A stretch of DNA of 6,528 bases from Spirochaetaceae bacterium (GTDB lineage Bacteria; Spirochaetota; Spirochaetia; SZUA-6; RPPD01): assembly GCA_003818675.1 (NCBI GenBank), contig RPPD01000135.1, positions 1 to 6,528 of the forward strand, given 5' to 3'. The translations under genes and the position numbers were made by a program. Positions within the stretch are counted from its first letter, which is position 1, and every line of letters begins with the position of its first letter. Shown piece by piece: positions 1 to 5,668 of this stretch. The notes beneath the pieces are model-generated. The model searched no databases. It was not told the DNA's origin and was given only the letters and a program-made list of their open reading frames with translations.

Positions 1-581
1 ATGAAAGCGAGGTACTCACGCCCGCCGATGACCTGTACCACGTTGACAAGCACGCTTTCAAGGTGCCGTTTGTATGCGGCTGCCGCGATCTCGGAGAGGC
101 CCTGCGCCGCATAGGCGAAGGCGCAGCCATGATCAGGACAAAAGGAGAGGCCGGCTCGGGCAATATCATAGAGGCTGTGCGGCACATGCGCACAGTCCAG
201 GACGGCATTCGCAGGCTTAAAAGCCTTCCCCGCGAGGAACTGATGGCAGAGGCCAAGAACCTGGGTGCGCCTTATGACCTGGTTGTTGAAGTTTCAGTCA
301 CGGGCAAACTCCCTGTGCCGAATTTTTCAGCGGGCGGAGTGGCAACCCCGGCGGACGCGTCCTTGATGATGCAGTTGGGCGCCGAGACTGTCTTTGTGGG
401 TTCCGGAATTTTCAAGTCAACAGACCCGGCCCCGCGCGCCAAGGCTATCGTGGACGCGGTGCTCCATTTCAATGATCCTGCAATATTGGCCGAGATTTCG
501 CGCGGCCTTGGAGAACCAATGCCCGGCATAGATGTCAGGCAACTGGACGAGAAACAGCTCATGTCGCTCCGCGGCTGGTAA
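1..581 (+). CDS. pdxS: Pyridoxal 5'-phosphate synthase lyase/synthase subunit PdxS, 5'-truncated by window edge
   Basis: PdxS makes pyridoxal 5'-phosphate from ribose 5-phosphate, glyceraldehyde 3-phosphate and ammonia supplied by PdxT; it acts in the cytoplasm as a ring-shaped oligomer. The reading frame is open from the first complete codon at base 3 ([20 protein letters not shown]), a stretch typical of the middle of PdxS, so the ATG at base 1 and the one at 63 are not the start. About 192 codons are present, roughly the last two thirds of a family usually near 290-295 residues. Visible hallmarks are [19 protein letters not shown], then [19 protein letters not shown] with its lysine at 141-143 (equivalent to K149 of Bacillus subtilis PdxS, the second catalytic lysine), and the phosphate-binding [12 protein letters not shown] and FVGSGIFKS segments. 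It ends in the usual SLRGW-type tail, so the 3' end is intact. The first catalytic lysine (K81 equivalent) lies outside the window. pdxT follows after 3 bases, as expected for partners of one complex. Confidence 0.97.
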   Translation, partial: ESEVLTPADDLYHVDKHAFKVPFVCGCRDLGEALRRIGEGAAMIRTKGEAGSGNIIEAVRHMRTVQDGIRRLKSLPREELMAEAKNLGAPYDLVVEVSVTGKLPVPNFSAGGVATPADASLMMQLGAETVFVGSGIFKSTDPAPRAKAIVDAVLHFNDPAILAEISRGLGEPMPGIDVRQLDEKQLMSLRGW

Positions 582-584
582 CCG

Positions 585-1157
585 GTGAAAAAGAAAAGAA
601 TCGGTGTCCTCGCCCTGCAGGGAGATTATGTCAAGCATATGGCGATGCTTATCTCCTGCGATGCAGATGCCTTCGCCCTGAAAACTGTTCGGGATATTGA
701 TTCAATTGACGGCCTGGTCCTGCCCGGGGGCGAAAGCACAACAATCGGAAAGCTTTTGTCCCGTTTTGGACTTTTTGATGAACTTGGCAGAAGAATGGCC
801 GCAGGTCTGCCAGTGATGGGCACATGCGCGGGCCTTATCCTCCTGGCGCAAGACCTTGTGAAATATGACCAGCCAAGATTCGGTGTTCTGGATGTTGAAG
901 TAACCCGCAATGCCTATGGCCCGCAAATAGAAAGCTTTGAGGCGGACATCCATGTTCCTGAAATCGGGGGAAATCCCGTGCGTGCGGTTTTTATTCGCGC
1001 GCCTGTCATTACTCGGATTGGAAAGGGAGTGGAAGTTCTGGCCAGTTTTGAGGACTCTCCTGTAATAGTCAGGCAGGGGAAGATTCTTGGCTTAAGCTTT
1101 CATCCCGAGCTCACAGATGACTCAAGAATTCACGAGTATTTTATTTCTTTGATTTGA
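585..1157 (+). CDS. pdxT: Pyridoxal 5'-phosphate synthase glutaminase subunit PdxT
   Basis: PdxT is a class I glutamine amidotransferase that hydrolyses glutamine and passes ammonia to PdxS. The 190-residue product is normal length for the family. It opens with IGVLALQGDYVKHM (residues 6-19), followed by the glutamine-site motif LPGGESTTIGKL (46-57), the nucleophile elbow MGTCAGLILLA with Cys81, the PdxT-typical VTRNAYGPQIESFE segment, and GLSFHPELTDD carrying the His173 and Glu175 of the catalytic triad. All three catalytic residues are present. The start is GTG at 585; it gives the correct N-terminus (MKKKRIGVLALQG), and no in-frame ATG precedes the conserved first strand. There is no convincing Shine-Dalgarno sequence upstream, so translation is probably coupled to termination of pdxS three bases earlier. 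The gene ends facing the convergent gene at 1339-2484. Confidence 0.97.
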   Translation: MKKKRIGVLALQGDYVKHMAMLISCDADAFALKTVRDIDSIDGLVLPGGESTTIGKLLSRFGLFDELGRRMAAGLPVMGTCAGLILLAQDLVKYDQPRFGVLDVEVTRNAYGPQIESFEADIHVPEIGGNPVRAVFIRAPVITRIGKGVEVLASFEDSPVIVRQGKILGLSFHPELTDDSRIHEYFISLI

Positions 1158-1167
1158 CACTCTCGTT

Positions 1168-1214
1168 ATCCCCTCCCCATCTCCTCTGATAAGGGGATGG
1201 AGCAGATATGGGGA
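1168..1214. repeat. CCCC/GGGG-rich segment with alternative hairpins downstream of pdxT
   Basis: Two mutually exclusive perfect 7-bp pairings are visible. ATCCCCT at 1168-1174 can pair with AGGGGAT at 1192-1198, and TCCCCAT at 1174-1180 can pair with ATGGGGA at 1208-1214. It begins 11 bases after the pdxT stop, where a terminator would be expected, but no T-run follows either hairpin, so a standard intrinsic terminator is not supported. It may be a processed or stabilised 3' end, or low-complexity spacer. Confidence 0.4.
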
Positions 1215-1225
1215 TGAAGAATTTC

Positions 1226-1306
1226 GACAGGATTTACAGGATTGACATGATACCGATCTGGATATTGATTCAAAAATCCGATCCTGTAAATCATGTTGAT
1301 CCTGTC
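1226..1306. repeat. Long imperfect palindrome made of ACAGGATT-type units
   Basis: The arm at 1226-1251 and the arm at 1281-1306 are inverted copies of each other, matching at 21 of 26 positions in a hand alignment. Each arm contains three units of about 9 nt of the form ACAGGATTT, ACAGGATTG, ACATGAT. The space between the arms can extend the hairpin: GATCTGGATATT (1255-1266) pairs imperfectly with AAAAATCCGATC (1272-1283). An additional 9-bp inverted pair, TGATACCGA (1248-1256) and TCGGTATCA (1316-1324), offers an alternative fold. It sits between two convergent genes and could serve as a bidirectional transcription barrier. From memory, similar ACAGGATT/AATCCTGT motifs occur as dispersed intergenic repeats in several environmental bacteria. 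No transposase is nearby. Confidence 0.65.
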
Positions 1307-1338
1307 TGAATTTTGTCGGTATCAGTCGGCTCTCACGT

Positions 1339-2484
1339 TCATTGGTCCCACATGTCTGGGGTGAGATCCGTGCGCTCCACATAAAGGGTGAATATCGCCG
1401 CGTCTTCACGCACCATGCTCGGGTCTATCCGGATCGTCACAATGCCCATGGGATATTCACCCTTCACAAGCGACCTGACGGGACATTTGTAGGTGAATGT
1501 TTTGCTTGTGCCCGCATCTTTGGCTGTGATCGTTATGGCGAGTCTCGTTGCCTCCAGCACGGCCTTTGCCGAAATTGTGAATGAGACCTGCTTTCCGGCG
1601 CGGTCTTGAAACGAAATGCTATTTACCTTTTCCCATGTCGAGTTGGCGGTCTTCATCGTGACCGGCTCATTCAGTACTCTGATCAGTTCATACAGCTGGT
1701 ATTTGAACAATTGCGGGAATGCCTGGAGCACGTGGTTTTTCCCGGGCGCTACATCCACTATTTCTTCCCAGTCATGGAAGCTGACTTCCGGAAGCTTGAT
1801 CACACCGAATCCCTCAAGCACCACCTTTACCGAGTGTTTTCCCGGAGAAACGTTTTCTATTTTAAAGGGGACTGTCCTGTCTCCCATGGTATAACCCGCA
1901 AACTTGTCATCCAGGAGAATCTGTGCGCGAACCAGCTGGCTGTGCACTGTAATGCTTCCCGGTACAACGTCCTTTGTGGATAAAAGCGTGCGGTCTCCCG
2001 CTGTTGACTGGAATGTGACTGTTCGAGTGGAGAGCGTTTTTACTGTTTCCTCCGCGATTGCGTGTATGAGGTTTTCAGTCCTGCCGCGTCGGGATATTAC
2101 TGTGGATTTTGCGGTTTCCACATTGATGATAGTGAGATTGACCATCACATCATCGCCAAGGTATATAAAGCCCGCGCGGACCAGATAATTTGCTCCCAGG
2201 ATTTTCCCCACGCGCAACTCGTCTTTGGAGGAGAGGTCCCCCACCTGCAGTGCCTGTTCCTTCAGGACCGCATCCATTGAGTTCCTGTCTACAAGAATGA
2301 TTCCAGGGGTATGCGAAAGGTCTCCCGTAAGAATGCCTGAAATCATTCCGGCCAGGTAGTCATAGCTTGTGTCCCTGTTGATGTTTTCAACATCCAGAAA
2401 GGCGATTTTTATATCTGACTGCTGTGCAAAACAAATCCCCGCGGCAAGCATGAAAATGAGGGCAGGAACTGTTATCCGTTTCAT
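1339..2484 (-). CDS. Exported CsgG/TolB-N-like protein with PEGA-like domain
   Basis: This 381-residue protein was not recognised as a named gene. Residues 1-20 form a signal peptide (MKR, hydrophobic core, cut after CFA before QQ). The cysteine at 18 is preceded by AGI, which is a poor lipobox, so type I cleavage to a periplasmic or outer-membrane-associated protein is favoured. Residues about 24-160 resemble the CsgG/FlgO/TolB-N type of fold: KIAFLDVENI, a helical stretch, LVDRNSMDAVLKEQ, GKILGANYLVRAGF, then a strand pair ending INVETAKSTVISRRGRTE. Residues about 175-248 look PEGA-like (PGSITVHS, ILLDDKFAGYTMGDRTVPFK, ENVSPGKHSVKVVLEGFG, VAPGK), a small beta domain found in surface proteins. 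Residues 255-381 are beta-rich and unidentified. ATG at 2482-2484 is supported by AAGGAGA at 2492-2498, 7 bases upstream. The domain calls are by eye; cell-envelope assembly, secretion or stress sensing are all possible roles. It is transcribed against pdxST and away from the peptidase gene. Confidence 0.88.
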   Translation of the reverse strand: MKRITVPALIFMLAAGICFAQQSDIKIAFLDVENINRDTSYDYLAGMISGILTGDLSHTPGIILVDRNSMDAVLKEQALQVGDLSSKDELRVGKILGANYLVRAGFIYLGDDVMVNLTIINVETAKSTVISRRGRTENLIHAIAEETVKTLSTRTVTFQSTAGDRTLLSTKDVVPGSITVHSQLVRAQILLDDKFAGYTMGDRTVPFKIENVSPGKHSVKVVLEGFGVIKLPEVSFHDWEEIVDVAPGKNHVLQAFPQLFKYQLYELIRVLNEPVTMKTANSTWEKVNSISFQDRAGKQVSFTISAKAVLEATRLAITITAKDAGTSKTFTYKCPVRSLVKGEYPMGIVTIRIDPSMVREDAAIFTLYVERTDLTPDMWDQ

Positions 2485-2491
2485 CGATGAT

Positions 2492-2498
2492 TCTCCTT
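2492..2498 (-). promoter_or_regulatory. Ribosome binding site of the CsgG-like gene
   Basis: Read on the minus strand this is AAGGAGA, a strong Shine-Dalgarno sequence 7 bases before the ATG at 2484. It fixes the start of the exported protein in agreement with its signal peptide. Confidence 0.8.
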
Positions 2499-2522
2499 GA
2501 TTGCGGAATAATATATACGATA

Positions 2523-2528
2523 ATTATA
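2523..2528 (-). promoter_or_regulatory. Candidate -10 element for the CsgG-like gene
   Basis: A perfect TATAAT is read on the minus strand, 38 bases upstream of the start codon. No matching TTGACA-like -35 lies at the usual distance (that position is an A/T run), so this is only a candidate in a very AT-rich region. Confidence 0.3.
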
Positions 2529-2588
2529 CTTCAATTTTCCGGATAAAAAAAGAGATATGTGGAGATTCATGGATTCATTTTTTTAAAT

Positions 2589-2594
2589 TATACT
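2589..2594 (+). promoter_or_regulatory. Candidate -10 element for the M1 peptidase-pgi cluster
   Basis: TATACT (one mismatch to TATAAT) lies 37 bases before the first possible start codon of the peptidase gene. The hexamer 17 bases upstream, TTCATG at 2566-2571, matches the -35 consensus only at three positions. It is a plausible but weak promoter for the rightward cluster. Confidence 0.28.
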
Positions 2595-2631
2595 GTTGGG
2601 ACACCCAGGATTGACACATAAGTGAAATAAT

Positions 2632-4143
2632 ATGTTACTATTGGATGCCATGAACATCAAATTATTTATTGCAGGCTCATCAGTCGTTATTATTTCAATT
2701 GCAGCAGGACTTTTCTTCCTGTTCACACTTCAATCCGCTCCTGCAGCCTCGCCGGAAATCCAGGCGGCAGAAGCGGCAAAAATCATCTATCCGCGTTATG
2801 ACCTTGATATTGAAATCGAGTATTCCAGTCATCTTGTCCGTGTTGCCGAAAAGGCAGGCTTTTTAAATACAGCAGGGGAGCCTGTTAATGAACTGGTTTT
2901 TTCCTTTCCTCCTGCGATATATCCGGATGTTATGAAACTGGAATCAGTTGAAATTGTCCGCAATAATGAGAAAAAATCCATTGCACCGGAAATTGACACA
3001 TCAATGATAGTCATCAGTCTGGATACGCCGCTGGCTGTACATGAATCCATAGAAGTGAGGTTCAATTTTTCCCTCACGCTTTTTCAAATATTTAAAACCG
3101 ATTTGCACCCATACGGCAACTACGGGTATGGCAGCCAGGTGCTTCAATGCGGCGAATTTTTCCCAACACTTACCCCCTGGGTGCCAGGCCAGGGATTCAG
3201 GCGGTGGAAATACCACAAGATAGGAGATCCCTATCTCTATCCTCTTGCGGATTTTAATATCACAATAAACACTTCTCCAGATGTTGTTGTGGCGGCATAC
3301 GGCCAGGTTTCACAAGATAACGGCATCTGGAAATTTGAGAGTCCACACTCCCGCTCGTGGGCCTTTACTGCGAGTCCGGAATACAAGGTAATGGCAGGCG
3401 GCACTGAGGCGTTACCTGTAAAATTATTCTATGTTTCGCAAAATGCCAGGGCTGTGGAAGCGTGCTTTAAAACCGCTCTTGACTCCGTGACCTTATTCTC
3501 GGAACTATACGGTCTTTATAATAAAAAGGAACTGGTTGTCGCGGAGAACGCCTACTATTCCTCCATGGAATACACGGGTTTTATCACTATTTCCGGTTCA
3601 CATATGGAAACCTACACGTCTGCCGCTCCGTACCTTCTTGTGTACATTACCGCGCATGAGGTTTCCCATCAGTGGTGGTATGGCTCGGTAGGCACAGACC
3701 AGCTTCTGGAACCCTGGCTGGACGAGGGTCTTGCCACCTACAGCGAGTATCTTTTCTTTAAAAAATATCATTCAGAACTTGCTGGTGCATGGCTGCGTAC
3801 TGCAAACCAGGCCATGGTGCCGGGACATTATATAGATGATACCATTTTTGACTTTGACATCAGAACCCGGTATTTCCAGACCATCTACAGACTGGCCCCG
3901 TATTTTATCTATGAGATATCTCTTGCTGTGGGCGAGACGACATTCCAGAAATTTCTTCACGAGTTTAACATCCGGCAGACAGATACATTCGCTTCTGGCG
4001 CAGATTTTTTCCGAATTCTCCGTGAGTTTTCTTCTGCGGATTTTACCGCGTTAGGCGTAAAATACTTCCGAAGGCCCCCGGATGCGCTTAAGGCAGAAAC
4101 CTCTTCGCCAATGACACGGGTGGAAAAAGGAGTATCGTCATGA
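2632..4143 (+). CDS. Compact membrane-anchored M1-family (gluzincin) metallopeptidase
   Basis: This is a zinc-dependent aminopeptidase-type protein of 503 residues. The M1 signature is complete: HEVSH at residues 342-346, then exactly 18 residues, then the third zinc ligand Glu365 in WLDEGLATYSEY. Upstream, SSMEYTG (M312-E313) takes the place of the GxMEN substrate-binding motif, and Tyr419 in IYRLAPYF is the likely transition-state tyrosine. Residues about 11-33 form one hydrophobic segment after a lysine, so the protein is a signal-anchored or exported enzyme with its catalytic part outside the cytoplasm. Residues about 50-245 are the N-terminal beta domain. The C-terminal helical domain of full-size M1 enzymes (around 850 residues) is absent. 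Two starts are possible: ATG 2632 with weak AAGTGA upstream, or ATG 2650 (MNIKLF) with GGA close by; the second looks the more natural signal-anchor start. Its stop overlaps the pgi start by 4 bases (ATGA). The substrate is unknown. Confidence 0.93.
   Translation: MLLLDAMNIKLFIAGSSVVIISIAAGLFFLFTLQSAPAASPEIQAAEAAKIIYPRYDLDIEIEYSSHLVRVAEKAGFLNTAGEPVNELVFSFPPAIYPDVMKLESVEIVRNNEKKSIAPEIDTSMIVISLDTPLAVHESIEVRFNFSLTLFQIFKTDLHPYGNYGYGSQVLQCGEFFPTLTPWVPGQGFRRWKYHKIGDPYLYPLADFNITINTSPDVVVAAYGQVSQDNGIWKFESPHSRSWAFTASPEYKVMAGGTEALPVKLFYVSQNARAVEACFKTALDSVTLFSELYGLYNKKELVVAENAYYSSMEYTGFITISGSHMETYTSAAPYLLVYITAHEVSHQWWYGSVGTDQLLEPWLDEGLATYSEYLFFKKYHSELAGAWLRTANQAMVPGHYIDDTIFDFDIRTRYFQTIYRLAPYFIYEISLAVGETTFQKFLHEFNIRQTDTFASGADFFRILREFSSADFTALGVKYFRRPPDALKAETSSPMTRVEKGVSS
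4126..4132 (+). promoter_or_regulatory. Ribosome binding site of pgi, inside the peptidase gene
   Basis: AAAGGAG lies 7 bases before the ATG at 4140, within the last codons of the upstream peptidase gene. It supports ATG 4140 and independent ribosome loading on pgi despite the 4-base overlap. Confidence 0.8.
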
Positions 4144-5657
4144 AACAGGACCAGGAAATTTCAAAACTTTCGGCAGAATATGCCCTGAAAAAAGGCAAGG
4201 TGACCTACATTACCAAGGGGATGTTTGTCCCGGCCGGTGTCGTCTCAGGGCCCTACGTGTCGCAGGCCGCTTTCAAAAGCGCCTTAGCCCTGGTCAATGA
4301 AAAGCTCGTTTACCTGAAAAAGAGCCAGGACCCGCAGGCAGTGAAATCACCTGATTCTTATCTTGATCTGCGCGATGGAGGAACTGACACCGCAGGTCTC
4401 GCGGGCCTGCCGGTCATGACTGGCTGGCTCACCTATGCAGGCAAAACGCTTGCGGAAAAGGAGTTTCTTGACGGCCTTATGCAGGCTGGCGCCAGGATCA
4501 GGCGGGATTTTTCCGCCTTTCTCTCCATTGGCATCGGCGGATCATACACTGATGTGGAGGGAATCACGAGCGCGCTTGCGCCAGGCAACGCAGTTGACGC
4601 AACTGGCGCTAAATTTCCCGTTTATTATCTTGGCCAGCATCTTTCTGCAGAAAATTACGCCTGTGTATTTGATTCAATCAAAAAACTTCCCGGCAAGGTC
4701 GCGGTTAACATCATTTCCAAGTCAGGGACCACCACAGAGCCGGCCATCGCCGCGCGCATTGCGCTTGTGCGGCTTGAGTCATTGGGCAAGCTGGGCGCTG
4801 TCTTTGCAACAACAGATCCTGTAAAGGGCGCTTTAAGGGAAATGGCGGCAAAGCGCGGCTTTAATCCTGTAGAGTATCTTTCAAATGAGGTGCAGAAACT
4901 GTTTTGTGTGGGAGAGGATATAGGCGGCAGATTTTCCTGCATTACACCCGTGGGCCTTCTGCCATATGCTGTTGCGGGAATCGATATCAGGGAACTGCTG
5001 TTGGGATATCACCATGGAATAACAGCCTGTGATAAGGAAATATCGGAAGTCAGCGCATGCAGGTATGCGTCCTTTATTGCAGGCGCCGCTGTCGCGGTAT
5101 ATGCATATAATGTGGCATGTTTCCGCGGCAAGATACTGTCATACCGACAGCTCTGGCCGGAGAGTACCGGCAAGGCGGGCAAAGGTCTTAACATCATGGA
5201 GGAGTTTTACACAGCCGATGCACACTCAAACGGCCAGCTTATCAAGAGCGGAGTCAGGAACATGATGGAGGTCTTTCATTTTATTGGAGATACGGGAATT
5301 GATTTTCAAATCCCGGTATCAGAGTGGAACGCGGACAAGCTGGACAGTATCGCCGGCAAGCTTGGGCTTCACGAAATCAACAACCTGTTCATGTCAGCGC
5401 TCTTCCTGGACCACTGGAAATCCGGTGTGCCTGTCATGGCAGTAAAGATTCCCGAGCTTTCAGCTTTCCATATGGGCATGCACACAGCCATGGAGCATAT
5501 GTCCTCGGCGCTCTTCGGGCTCATGACAGGGATAAATCCCGTAAACCAGCCGGGTGTGCAGGGCTACAAGGAGATCGCATTCAAGCTCCTGGGAATAAAG
5601 GGTGAGGCGGAGCAGGCGAAAGCCAAAACGGAGCTTGAGGAGTTCGGGATTCTGTAG
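4140..5657 (+). CDS. pgi: Glucose-6-phosphate isomerase
   Basis: Pgi interconverts glucose 6-phosphate and fructose 6-phosphate in glycolysis and gluconeogenesis, in the cytoplasm. The 505-residue product carries the two SIS-type sugar-phosphate lobes. Family hallmarks in order are SIGIGGSY (129-136), the phosphate-binding loop ISKSGTTTEPAIAAR (192-206), the PGI signature GEDIGGRFSCITPVGLLP (258-275), LWPESTGKAGKG (338-349), AHSNGQLIKSG (361-371), and the C-terminal NPVNQPGVQGYK (466-477). The HSNGQ and QPGVQGYK forms resemble the bacillus/thermotoga-type enzymes (HSMGQ, DQPGVEAYK) rather than the longer enterobacterial-eukaryotic form, although 505 residues is longer than the roughly 450 of the bacillus type because of an N-terminal extension of about 50-60 residues. 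The start overlaps the peptidase stop (ATGA), and the downstream gene begins 11 bases after the stop, so the three are likely co-transcribed. No catalytic loop looks disrupted. Confidence 0.96.
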   Translation: MKQDQEISKLSAEYALKKGKVTYITKGMFVPAGVVSGPYVSQAAFKSALALVNEKLVYLKKSQDPQAVKSPDSYLDLRDGGTDTAGLAGLPVMTGWLTYAGKTLAEKEFLDGLMQAGARIRRDFSAFLSIGIGGSYTDVEGITSALAPGNAVDATGAKFPVYYLGQHLSAENYACVFDSIKKLPGKVAVNIISKSGTTTEPAIAARIALVRLESLGKLGAVFATTDPVKGALREMAAKRGFNPVEYLSNEVQKLFCVGEDIGGRFSCITPVGLLPYAVAGIDIRELLLGYHHGITACDKEISEVSACRYASFIAGAAVAVYAYNVACFRGKILSYRQLWPESTGKAGKGLNIMEEFYTADAHSNGQLIKSGVRNMMEVFHFIGDTGIDFQIPVSEWNADKLDSIAGKLGLHEINNLFMSALFLDHWKSGVPVMAVKIPELSAFHMGMHTAMEHMSSALFGLMTGINPVNQPGVQGYKEIAFKLLGIKGEAEQAKAKTELEEFGIL

Positions 5658-5660
5658 GAG
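5655..5660 (+). promoter_or_regulatory. Ribosome binding site overlapping the pgi stop codon
   Basis: TAGGAG contains the TAG stop of pgi and a GGAG core, 8 bases before the ATG at 5669. This arrangement favours translational coupling of the downstream gene to pgi and supports that ATG as its start. Confidence 0.7.
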
Positions 5661-5668
5661 ACGCCCAA

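Noticed and set aside
63..581. ATG at base 63 as the start of a short pdxS
   Set aside because: Conserved PdxS sequence continues upstream in the same frame to the window edge, so this methionine-like start is an artefact of truncation.
1226..1306. The palindrome as a CRISPR remnant or insertion-sequence end
   Set aside because: There are no regularly spaced unique spacers, no direct repeats of CRISPR length, no transposase or cas gene and no target-site duplication visible; the units are contiguous and only about 9 nt.
1342..1584. Plus-strand frame of 80 codons with a cysteine-rich end resembling a small zinc-binding protein
   Set aside because: It lies wholly antisense to the exported protein at 1339-2484, which has a signal peptide, recognisable domains and a strong ribosome binding site; the spaced cysteines arise from the complementary codons.
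1606..2280. Several overlapping plus-strand frames opposite the CsgG-like gene
   Set aside because: They overlap each other and the well-supported minus-strand gene, have no convincing start signals and show no recognisable protein features.
2564..2578. GATTCAT repeated at 2564-2570 and 2572-2578
   Set aside because: Two short copies in an AT-rich spacer are easily due to chance, with no third copy or symmetry.
2611..2641. Perfect TTGACA at 2611-2616 as a -35 box for the peptidase gene
   Set aside because: The only -10-like hexamer downstream (TACTAT at 2636-2641) is 19 bases away and lies beyond the first start codon; it would require the start at 2650 with almost no leader. Possible but not supported enough to annotate.
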